Notes under the pieces: generated by a model | Seen by the model: only the letters and a program-made list of their open reading frames with translations | The model's database searches: none | What the model was told of the DNA's origin: nothing | Program-made: the position numbers and the translations under genes | NCBI GenBank assembly: GCA_023101885.1 | Contig: JALPQD010000832.1 | Coordinates: 124,001 to 188,000, forward strand | Reading direction: 5' to 3' | DNA from: Typhlomys cinereus | Lineage: Eukaryota > Chordata > Mammalia > Rodentia > Platacanthomyidae | Length of the DNA: 64,000 nt | In this document: in pieces, positions 48,027-57,989 of the stretch | Position numbering within the stretch: position 1 is the first letter of the stretch | Layout of the letters: every line of letters starts with the position of its first letter

Positions 48027-49420
48027 GAAAAAATAACTTGTTTTCTTAGGTACTTTAGCACTTTGCAAATATTAACACAGCTATTTAAATTTTCCCCTTT
48101 GTTAGGTTTTAATCTGGGCTTCAAAAACTGACTTGGAATCATCTTCAAGTATTTGGTAGCTCAGGGTTTTCTCAACCTTGTGATGCTCCTGTCTCATCAT
48201 CCTGGGTTAGCAGACAAATAGCCTGCACCATTATTGCTGATTTGGAAGATGAGTTTCAGACTCAGGTATTGGACCTGACTGACAAGGAAAACATGAGAAA
48301 GTGAGAGACAAGTCAATACTCAGAATAACTTCTGGAATCCCTCATCATAAGTTAATTATGCATCTGAATACAATCTCTGCCAGAAAAGTGCTAAATTCCA
48401 TTGGAACACTGTTCCCTTACTAACAAAGTTTCAAATCCATTGATAAGTGCACAGTTGAAGAGGTGCATCAGTGTAAATTGAAAAGCTCCAGAAGGTGATT
48501 CAGGAGGATGTCCATGAATCCACCAAATTGGCATATGGGATATAAACATCTCAACAAAAATATTTTTTCAAACTCCAAGTGCAGTTTTGACATTTGGTTA
48601 TTACACATTTATGTGATATGCAGATACCTCTAGTTTCTATCTCTAGTTAACACACATATACAGAGAAATGTGTCAGAGAATTGCCTATTAAATGTAAACT
48701 AGTGACATGAGAAATTGAGTCAAAAATCCCATGCTTTCTTGACATTATGTGACCAAGAGACAATGGGAAATCACAAAACCCTGATGGAAGACAAAGGAGG
48801 ATGCTCCCGAAATATCTTGAGTTGATTAGACAGGAAATCAGAGACTCAAGCATACACAGTCAGTGATATAAACTCACAGGTGTAGTGAGAATGAGTATGT
48901 TACCATTGACTCTGACTCCTTGGTTTCAGCACATGATATACCAAAAATCATACTATAAACTAATACCAGATCTCTAATACAAAGCTACAGAACCCATCTT
49001 AACAAGAGGTTTGTGTTCTTCAGTGTTGTTGTCTTTCAGGCACTGTAGAAATGAAGAATGAGTACATGTTCAGAGGTCCATAGGTGTCAGGGTGGATCAA
49101 GCATCAAGGAACACCATTTTGGCAATAGAATATCTCCTAAAACGTCAAACAAAGCTCAATTCTGGATTTTGGATTCTGGGATTTCAGGAACTGAAAAGGC
49201 TGAGTTCAATTCAGTATTACAGCTCAGTTCCTGGTGTATCTCAGGAGAGGATATGTTCTAATCATGGAAGCATCACAATGTTGAGAGAAACCTTAGTTGC
49301 AGAGTGAGTTGTATCTTAACTTAGGTAAGACAGAGAAAAATACCTTAATCCCCACCTCAATGAAACAAAAAATCAACCGAGAAATAGATCATTTGTTTTA
49401 AATAGAGCAAGTGATATAAG
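48027..49420. other. Unassigned DNA
   Basis: No gene or repeat recognised. Confidence 0.4.
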
Positions 49421-49499
49421 CATATCAACCTGTTACCTCATCCGTTAGTGAGTTCCAAAGTTAGCACTTTAAACATGGGTGGAATTCTGATCTTCCATA
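49421..49499 (+). repeat. 79-bp direct repeat, copy 1
   Basis: 'CATATCAACCTGTTACCTCA..' to '..TTCTGATCTTCCATA' recurs at 50035-50113 with three differences. It is not part of any family I recognise. Confidence 0.92.
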
Positions 49500-50034
49500 A
49501 CTTGCATAAACTTGCCATGATTTGGGGTTCAATATAGATGACAATATTTAGAAGGCAATTGTCATCCCCAATATGGGTATCCACTGTTTAATCTGAGGAG
49601 ACCATGTTTCAGAATAACGCCTTACCTGTTATGCTATCTCATCTGCCCAGGGAACAGTTTAAGGATAAAATGCATAACTATAGTGAACAGGGCCAAATTT
49701 CTACTCAAAATTTCACTATCCCAGTGCAATCTGAGAGAAGTGAAAGAAGTATTACAACAGTTTTTCTTCTGAAAGATGGGCAATGTCCAATTTTCTTCCC
49801 AGTGAGGTGTGATCATATTATGACAAGAGTCATGATTTACTTATTGGTGTCTTGAAAGCTAAGGATTCCTCCCTGCTGAGTCCCAGAATTTTACCTTCTT
49901 GTCATTTTCTTAAATGTATGTTCTTGCATGTCTCTTCTCTAATTATTTATTACAACTCACCTATGGCTTCACAGATTCTTATTCTGTTGATATTCTGTTG
50001 ATAAATAGATGCTATGTACACAGTGTTGACATCA

Positions 50035-50113
50035 CATATCAACCTGTTTCCTCATCTGTTAGTGAGTTCCAAAGATAGCACTTTAAACATGGGTGGAATT
50101 CTGATCTTCCATA
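50035..50113 (+). repeat. 79-bp direct repeat, copy 2
   Basis: This is the second copy of the repeat at 49421-49499, 614 bp downstream. A short tandem 'GATATTCTGTT' repeat lies just before it (about 49986-50001). Confidence 0.92.
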
Positions 50114-51165
50114 TACACACATAGGACACAAACAAGTTTCACCTCATTCTCCTTTGTAAACCCCAGGAGAAAAGGGGTTGTCTTTGGCTGGTGCGGACAT
50201 GGACCTGGGGGAAAAGAACCAGTTAATAGTAGTAGGATGTGGAAGGGGTATCAGATAAGGTGGCAAGAGAAGATGAAGAAATCGGTCAGGATGGTACAAA
50301 AAAGTTTCCTGTTTATCCCTGAATGTCCCTAAATGTCTCCTGAAATACTTTCCAATATCCCTGGAAAGGCCTATAAAATTTCATATCTTCCTGTATCACC
50401 ATATTCCCTGTGTCATAATATAACAATGCTCATGGGGGCCTTTGTGGTATCTCACCCAGTCACATGTTTTTTTCTCAAGGAAGCACTTTCTACCACTAAT
50501 GGAGGCCTGTTTTCTACAGAATAAAGACCAATAACTCACTCCACAAAAATCCTCTACTTTGGATGGTCTTAAGAAACTACCGTTGGGGGCTGCTTTATTA
50601 AGAAGATGAAGGACTTCATTTTGCCACAAGCTGTATGCTGTCCTACTCCACTGACAGCTGCTATAGGAAATAAGTAAGGGAAGGCCATGTGGATATGAAT
50701 CCAAACCTTGAGAATTTTGAAATGTAATTATTGTAGGGTGGCAAAGAATCTCTATATGCACCATGGAATTAATCAGGGTGGGTTCTCTTTTATGTGCAGT
50801 TCATGGTACATGTGTGGGCATGTTCCTGACTGTTTATTTCTGAATCTCTGTAATGGTTCTTAGACTGTTTGACTACTACTCTGTCCAAACATGGGAATCT
50901 CAGTTCCTCTTGTTCATAGCTTGTTGCTCTCTTGTGTACAGCTGCAGTGGCAGTGACACAGATCTGATAGCTTAGATATCACTGTTGTCTGAACAATGAG
51001 GAGTGATCAGGTTCTCAGAAAAGTGGATAGGAGTCCCATGATGTTTCAGAATTTTGGAATAAGCCAGTGGATTTTATAGATTAAAAGAGAAAAGCACTTT
51101 TCATTGTAAGATATATAGTAAAATCTTTCCTCGGTGATGTACCAATGGATATATAATCAATGCTC
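50114..51165. other. Unassigned DNA
   Basis: No gene or repeat recognised; the 122-codon minus-strand frame 50764-50396 has no known motif. Confidence 0.35.
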
Positions 51166-51169
51166 CAGC

Positions 51170-51435
51170 AATAGCACAAGTATAATCCAGGAAGGGATTA
51201 AGTCTATACATTTCAAGAAGGTCCTGATTTTGAATCCTGGTTTCACATTAAGAAAGCATGCAGACATACTGGTGACCTGCAATTCTGGCCCTGGATGTTA
51301 GAGCCTGGGAAACTCTAGAGCAGAGCAAAGAGGAGGAAAAACAACAATGAACGTTCATTCCTGAAGTCACCCTGGGGCTTTCACAGGGAAACTCTGTGCT
51401 CTCTTATTCACACAATCAAACACAGGTACACAAAA
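51170..51435 (+). mobile_element. Old B2-like SINE
   Basis: It is collinear with 35450-35690: 'GGTCCTGATTTTGAATCC', 'GGCCCTGGATGTTAGAGCCTGGGAAACTCTAGAGCAGAGCAAAG', 'CCTGAAGTCACCCTGGGGCTTTCACA', then a CA-rich end. It is strongly diverged. Confidence 0.65.
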
Positions 51436-51694
51436 GAAATATTTAGGAAGAACTAACCAATTCTGCCAAGTTATCTTGCAATTTTTACATATATGCTATG
51501 ATGTATAAGCTCATAAATGATGGATACATACACAATAATCAAAGGAATGTATGTCATATTTTTGGTACCAGCAATAATCAGGGTGGTTGCCTACATAGAG
51601 CTTAGAGAATTGAGAAAAAAAAAAGAAATGTCTCTGATATCTGACACTTCATTCTTTATCTTTCCATGGTTCAAAAAAAGTATATTTGGTCAGA

Positions 51695-51935
51695 AAAGAC
51701 TAACTAGGGCCTATGATTCTGCATCACAAGTCTAAGGATCTAACTTTGGATCTCAGAACTCACATAAAAACACAAAGCAGAAATGGCAGTACTATATATT
51801 TATAGCCAGGGATGACAGAACCTGGAAAATCTCAGAGTAAAGAAAAAATTGTGTAGATCAAAGTCATTGTTAGGCCTACAGAGGCATAGATATTGAAGCA
51901 CCACCACAACACATGGAAACACACACATGGATGTG
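51695..51935 (+). mobile_element. Old B2-like SINE
   Basis: It is collinear with the copy at 35429-35735: 'TTTGGATCTCAGAACTCA', 'CAGGGATGACAGAACCTGGAAAATCTCAGAGTAAAG', then a CA-rich end. Confidence 0.6.
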
Positions 51936-52369
51936 AAAAAGAGAAAAGGATGCATTACAGTGAAATTTTTTATAGAAATGATGTTATGTAGAACAAAATG
52001 CTCCAAGAAAAAGAACATGATTTAAAATATCAGATTACAGCTTATTAATAAGAAGAATTTGCCCTTAGTGAATTTTTTATTTGTTCTGTAATTGAAGCTT
52101 TATATAGGTGATTGAATGTTTGTATTGTGTCACAGTGTAAAAGTGTCACATGACACTTGACATAGAGACCAACTATGAAAAAAGACAAGGTAAGTTTTGT
52201 TGAATTCCTGGCATGCTCATGCATTACATAAGTTGCAAAGACCAGGAAGAGGTGTCTTCCTAGAGGAAAGACACAAACTTTTCAAACATTGCCTTCATGA
52301 GTCTCTCTGAAGACAAAAAGAAAACCATGCCAGAAAAGTGTTTCAACAAACGATTTCTGTCCCAGAACC
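51936..52369. other. Unassigned A/T-rich DNA
   Basis: Nothing recognisable. Confidence 0.35.
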
Positions 52370-53690
52370 AGAGCAGTACTCCCTGCTCTTCAGGTAAGTC
52401 CTCTAGACCATGCCCCAGGCAGGCCCCATGTCATCTATGAACCCTACTAGTCTCTCTGCCTTTCTGCCCCAACACAGGACAGACTCATTGCTCCTCAGAA
52501 TTCAATGCAGTCTAAAGAAAACCCAAGCAAATCATTCATCTTATTTCTTCTAAAATCATGCCATCATATGGCAGAGAATCTTCACATTCACCTCTGAGAC
52601 AATTAAACCATTTTTGACATCTTATTCCTCTCAGTTATTAGTCACTGCAATTTAACATTTCCATATAGCCAACCAAAAACTCATACAACTTCAGGAACTA
52701 TAGCATTCACATGTAACCAAGGAAGTAAACCTAAAATATTCACAAACATACTAATCTTCAGTCCCTGTCTACTCCACCTGTACTAATTGATGTATTAAAA
52801 GTCCAATAGCATCATCTAGGATAACACCAATATCAAACAGGCATATCCAAATCCAAGGCAAACACTATCAATAACTGCTCAAGTGTGGTAATATACAACA
52901 GAAGGAAATAAGAGATAAAACAAAAATACCATTAAGAAACTGCAAATCCATGATAAACAAAAATAAGACCACAAATCTCCTTCAAAAAGAATCAACCCCA
53001 TAATCATGGAATCAATACTGCTTTCTCAACATGAGATAGATCAGTAGGCCAAAAACTCAACAGCCACACGTTGGAACTAAATCAGACCCTTACTGAAATG
53101 GACCTAACAGATCTCTATTGAACCGTCCTTGAAAGCACCAAGGAATACATATTCTTCTCAGTAGCCCACTTGACTCCAAAATAGACTACATATTGCACCA
53201 CAAAACAAATCTCTACATGTAACCAAGGAAGTAAACCTGAAATATTCTCTACAGGAAAGTAGAAATTATGGACTGTACCTATCAGATCACAATGATCTAA
53301 AGCTTGACATCTACAAAACCACAAATAGCAGAAAATACACTAAATCTTGGAAACTAAAAGCTATGGTGCTTCATGAGAAATGGGTTCCAAAAGAAATCAA
53401 AAGGAAATTCAACAACTTGTAGAAGTGAATGACAATGAAAATATAACATATCAAAATCTCTGGAACATAGTGAAAGCTGTTCTAAGAGGTAAGTATACAG
53501 CTCTTAATGCCCATATCAATAAAATAGAAGCATCACAAGTAAATAACAATGCAGCTTAAAGCTTTAGAGAGCAATCTAATCGCAAAAGCAGGAAAAGAGA
53601 GGGCATTAGCAAAATCTGGGGAGAAATATGCAAAATTGAAATAAGGAAAACTATACAAAGAATCAACCAGAGGAAAAGGTAGGTATTTGA
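52370..53690 (+). mobile_element. Old L1: 5'UTR, ORF1 start and ORF2 endonuclease pieces
   Basis: 52370-52920 matches the older 5'UTR type at 19936-20640. At 52930-53030 the ORF1 start is seen ('GCAAATCCATGATAAACAAAAA'). It is joined by deletion at about 53050 to ORF2 endonuclease text ('[16 protein letters not shown]' region, 53070-53120), then the linker region to about 53680. It is heavily mutated, and the younger L1 at about 53757 interrupts it. Confidence 0.75.
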
Positions 53691-53756
53691 TGGGATCATA
53701 TGCTAAGGAAAAGATTCATATATATTTGATGACATCATCAAAGAATGGTTCTTGGA

Positions 53757-55424
53757 ATTTTTTTTGTTTGTTTAAAAAAATTTTTTATTATTATTATTTC
53801 CGCTCATACAAACTTAACAGGTACACCAGTTCCCTCCCTCCCTCCACAACCCCCCAAACCCTCTGCTCTCTCCTCACCTCCCCTGCCCTCCACATCCCCC
53901 AATGCCTCCCCCCAAATCCCTGGAGCATCCTTTAATGTGCATGCCAAACTCTCCTTTGTGTCCTTCTCTGAGATGAGGTGCAAGGACCCAGGTGCATTTC
54001 CCAGAACCCTTTCCTGTGTTCCCATTAAGCTTAGGAACACTACCGTGACTGTCAGTGCCTAGCCTCCAAGGATCCTAGTGCCTTTAGTGCATGCTAGACT
54101 TTGTGGGGTCAATAATGTGTTGGACATTGTGCAGGTCATGCAAAGTCCATTATGATTGCTTCGGCCCTAACTTATCTGGAGTATCTTGCATGTTGTGCTC
54201 TTACAATCTTACCGCCCCTTCTTCCGCAAATTTCTCTGAGCTTCAGGGGAGAGATTAGGCTGGCTCAGTTCCATGTGGTTGATATAGAGTCTCTGATGTT
54301 CTGAATTATGGTTTGTTGATATTTTTTTTGGTTTTGCTGCTCCTGCAATGCCCTTGGCTTCATCCTGATGGGTATTGGATGTCACCCCTGGCCAGAGATA
54401 AAAATATGTTAAATTAGAGTCTTGTTATAAGAGTATATTCAAAGGTAGATGGACTAAAAGTAGGAGACTGCAGTGAGGGAGAGGTCAATCAACCATTTGC
54501 AAAATGGTTACTTTCTATCTGGCAGTCTATATGCCCTCCCTTCTGGTTAGATCACACCCCATCAGTTGCAAATGATGAGGAGGGAAAGTGTGTGAACTTA
54601 ATCAGATGTCTCATTACTTACTTGCACTCCTTGATAGTGGCCTATTTTCTCTACTGTAGCATGATCCCCTCTTTCATTGTTTCTGTGGGCCTCTCCTTCC
54701 CCATCCCTCCTGTTTATAATCTTTACAATTACTGTAGGTATCACAGAGATTTGTCTTTGAGTTTCTCTAAGTAGGTTTTGTACTATCCACCTATTAGGGA
54801 CTACGTATGTTGCTTAATTTTCCATTTCTGGGATACTTCACTCAATATAATTGTTTTTAATTCCATACATTTCCCGGCAAATTGTATTAATTCATCATTT
54901 TTGATAGCCGAGTAGTATTCCATTGTATAAATGTACCACATTTTCCTGCAAACCACATGTGGGCTGATTCCATGACTTTGCTATTGTAAACAGTGCTGCT
55001 ATGAACATGGTCATGCTTGTGCTATCGAGGTGAATTCTTGCTGTTTGGGGGGTTACTCCCAAAAGTGGTATAGAAGGCTCATATGACACTTCAATCTTTA
55101 ACTTCTTTAGGAATCACCAGATGGCTTGCCAGAGTGGTTGTATGAACCTGAATTCCCATCAGCAATGTAGGAGAGTTCTCCTCTCTCCATATCCTCTCCA
55201 GCACTTGGTGTTGTTTGTATTGCAGATTTTTTCCATCCTGACAGGGGTGAGATGATATCTCAGGGAAGTTTTGATTTGCATTTCCCTGATGGCTAAGGAT
55301 GTGGAGCATTTTTTAAGATATTTGTTAGACATTTTAATTTCATCCTTGTTAAAGTTTCTTTTAAGTTCCAAGGTCCAATTTTTAATTGGGCCATTAGTTT
55401 CCTTGGTGTTTAGTTTTCTAAGTC
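53757..55424 (-). mobile_element. L1: L1 3' part: A-tail, 3'UTR, ORF2 C-terminus
   Basis: Minus-strand L1 from a tail (plus-strand T-runs 53758-53800) through polypyrimidine complement (53828-53915) and 3'UTR to ORF2. It ends at the equivalent of position 5650 in the full-length copy. ORF2 frames 55371-55159 and 55089-54895 are pieces of the C-terminal region with frameshifts. It is older than the copies at 3988 and 14710. Confidence 0.85.
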
Positions 55425-55827
55425 TGGAGTCTTATTGTAAGAGCACATTCAAGGGTAGATGTAATAAAAGTAGGACACCTCAATGAGGAAGGGGTCAATC
55501 ACCCACTTGCAAAATGGTTACTTTTTATCTGCTAGACTATATGCCCTCCCCTTCTGGTGAGATCATTACCCCCTTAGTTGTAAATGATCAGGAACGAACG
55601 TCTGTGAACTTAACCAGGTGTCACATTACTTACTAGCAACCCTTGATGGAGGCCTATTTTCTTTACTGTAACATGGTCACTTCTCCCCTTGTTTCAGGTG
55701 TGGCCCTCCAACCCCATTCCTCCTGTTCATAATCCTTGCAATTACTGTAGATAATACATAGATTTACTTATGAGTGTCTCAAGGTGGGCCAGGTAGGTTT
55801 GGTACTAGGAGTCACCTATTAGGGAGT
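55425..55827 (-). mobile_element. L1: Second L1 piece, left part (split by ERV2)
   Basis: It restarts abruptly in the middle of the 3'UTR (equivalent to 4649 onward) without an A-tail and runs to the ORF2 stop region, where ERV2 is inserted at 'CTATTAGGGAGT'. It continues at 63814. It overlaps in content with the previous piece, so it is a separate or duplicated copy. Confidence 0.8.
55822..55827. repeat. ERV2 target-site duplication, left
   Basis: GGGAGT is repeated exactly at 63808-63813. A 6-bp duplication is typical of betaretrovirus-like integrases. Uninterrupted L1 sequence (for example 5013-5018) confirms the empty site. Confidence 0.93.
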
Positions 55828-56236
55828 TGTTAGAGGCCAGAGTCACTAAAGGGCCAAAAGGAACTCATAAAACTTGTTTGACATGTGCCCCTGGGACCCA
55901 GCGTACCAGGACATTCCAGAAGAGCCTTAACAACTCTCCGGATCCAGATAACGGATATCGCAACTGCCAGATGCCCGGTGACTATTATTGCGATTGTTAA
56001 AACATCACAATTACCAGGCGCCTCTACTGATGCTTACCAGGCGCCTCCACCATGCTTATCTCTTTTCCCCTGCCCCACTCCCCCTCCCGCCTGAGCATAT
56101 AAACTGTACCCTAACCCTAAATAAACGAGACCTTGACAACTCTTTGCTTGGTCTCCCTCTTTCTTTCTCGCCCATAGTTTCCTGCAGGCTCAATCCTCCT
56201 CGGACCCACAAATAACTGGTCCTGCTGGACAGGACA
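55828..56236 (+). repeat. ERV2 5' LTR
   Basis: It begins TGTTAGAGGCCAGAG and ends GGACAGGACA. TATAAA is at 56098-56103, and AATAAA follows only 17 bases later at 56120-56125. The polyadenylation signal therefore probably lies upstream of the transcription start, implying a short R region as in some betaretroviruses. A C-rich stretch precedes the TATA box. Confidence 0.95.
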
Positions 56237-56238
56237 AG

Positions 56239-56257
56239 TGGCGCCCAAACGTGGGGC
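56239..56257 (+). promoter_or_regulatory. ERV2 primer-binding site, tRNA-Lys type
   Basis: TGGCGCCCAAACGTGGGGC lies two bases after the LTR. It matches the lysine(1,2)-type PBS of betaretroviruses apart from one extra A in the middle. Confidence 0.88.
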
Positions 56258-56511
56258 TCGAGGCACGGACCCCGAGTCGGACGAAGACCCAGCCGCGCGG
56301 ATCAGACGCTCTAGAGGAGATCGCCCTTGTCACGCACGAGGGAAAGTCATCTCCAGCACTCATAGAGGAGATCGCCCTTGTCACGCACGAGGGAAAGTCA
56401 TGTCCGGCATTCGTAGAAGAGACCACCCTTACCGCTCATAAGGGAAAGCTGTCTCCACAAGGGAAAGTCATTTTTGGTAAGTGATTCATCTTCGTCTCAT
56501 TATTTTCAGCG
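56258..56511 (+). promoter_or_regulatory. ERV2 5' leader with 51-bp tandem repeats and splice donor
   Basis: A unit starting TAGAGGAGATCGCCCTTGTC begins at 56312 and 56363; a third degenerate one begins at 56414. Each ends in a GGGAAAG motif. A consensus splice donor GGTAAGTG is at 56476-56483, just before gag, suitable for a spliced env mRNA. The leader location suggests a packaging role; this is inferred. Confidence 0.8.
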
Positions 56512-56910
56512 ATGGGCCAAAATGTTTCTAAAGAGGCTGTCTTTATTAAGGACATTAAGTCCTCTCTCAGAGAAAGGGGAGTTAGAGTTTAATAAGAGTT
56601 AAAAGAAAAGATTTAGTAGGATTGTTTTCTTTCTTTCATTTCTGAAGCTTGTCCTTGGATTGTTATTATGGGTCCGGAGATTCACCCCCGGACTTGGACT
56701 AAAGTAGGTCATGATTTAAATCAGCTCCTTTTGGAACAAGGGCCTGAGGTGGTTCCCATTCAAACTTTTAGTTACTGGAACTTAATCAATGATGTAATTC
56801 AGGAATTTAATGGTGGCGCACAGCGGGCGCTGGCTGTAGTGCTCATGCACAAAACAAAATGTTTGGGGGCAAAGCGGTCAGCTCCTCCCAGCGTGGAAAA
56901 AAGTTCGTGA
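56512..56910 (+). pseudogene. ERV2 gag, matrix piece 1 (broken)
   Basis: Matrix targets Gag to membranes. The ATG at 56512 opens 'MGQNVSKEAVFIKDI' with Gly-2 for myristoylation and a betaretrovirus-like matrix helix. A TAA stop falls after codon 26. After about 60 bp the matrix text resumes ('PRTWTKVGHDLNQLL', then 'QTFSYWNLINDVI' in 56668-56910), and ends in a stop at about 56908. The A/T-rich module follows. The 'FSYWNLI' phrase recurs as 'FAY*NLI' in the second matrix piece at about 58065-58095. Confidence 0.85.
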
Positions 56911-57049
56911 GCAGAGTTGCTGGCTTTGAAGGCTGGGGAGAGGTCCCCGTGTGTGGGAAAAAAAAAACAACAAACCGCTTCCTATGCATCTTCACAGAAA
57001 CCTGTCCTGGGGCAGGCTAGATAGAGTTAGGAGCTCAGGGGGTGCTGAC

Positions 57050-57930
57050 ATACAAAGTTACTTTTAAAAGGTTCTAACTTGTGTGGCTATTTGAATTCCC
57101 TGTGAATATGTGTATTTTATGTTTCATAACAACAACAACAACAACAACAACAAAAAAGGTGGCCACTTTAGGTTATTGCACGCTTGTGGTCACATTTTTG
57201 GTTTTGACTTTATTCATTATTTGGCATGCCCAATTTAAATGCACGTGCACGCTTAAAAATTACCATCAAAAGGCCTGAGTACGTACTGATTATAATATCT
57301 TTTTATGAAGCTTCACAAAGAAATAATGTGTTTTTACCTAGGAAAGTTTGTTTTCACATGTGTAATGTTAACGTATTTAACAGCCAAAAAATAAAACTGG
57401 TTTCTGAGAAGTTATGAGCTCCCTTCCTCGGAAAAAAAATCTGGTTCCTAATTCCAAGTATACTCCTATGTTCTGTTATATTCTTACAAATTTAATTCAA
57501 GTACAATGATTTTTAAGACGGGGTCTGCTGTTAATGCCTTTATTAAAGAACTTTTCTTACAGGATATCTAATATTAAAACAAAAAAAATCAAAAGATAAA
57601 AAAGGTATAAATAAACAAGATATGGTACTTAAATGTATAAAAGGTTTTTAAATAAGGTTTATAAGATAAAAATCTCGCTTAAAAAATTAAATGTGTACAG
57701 GAGTTTTGAGTTGATTGATTAAAAAGATGTTAAAGTATGCTATAAAGGTTTATGAAATTTTGGGTTTATAAACAGATTAAGAACTAGAGATGGTAATAAA
57801 AAAAAAGGTTATACATTGTGCTTCTTTTCTGCTATAGAGGACATTGAGCCTCAGAGGTTAAAGATTAAGATTAAGCTTCACGTATTTAAATGTATTTTAA
57901 TTGTCTGTTTTGATTAAGCAAAAATTTGGT
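57050..57930 (+). repeat. A/T-rich non-coding module shared with ERV1
   Basis: It is collinear with the complement of 31360-32300. It contains an (AAC)n run at 57127-57153 and many stops in all frames. Locations flanked by gag pieces on both sides show that it interrupts gag in this element. It may carry regulatory or RNA elements; nothing in the sequence proves that. Confidence 0.88.
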
Positions 57931-57989
57931 TACTCATAAAATCCCAACTTCTCAAGGGCAGCAGGAAGCTTATTCTGGGGTCATGAGTA

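Noticed and set aside
56312..56464. CRISPR-like spaced repeats
   Set aside because: The units are directly adjacent tandem repeats in a retroviral leader, without spacers or cas genes; the genome is eukaryotic.
56497..56513. Splice-acceptor-like TTATTTTCAG just before the ERV2 gag ATG
   Set aside because: It lies only about 30 bases after the splice donor at 56476, too short for an intron; likely chance.
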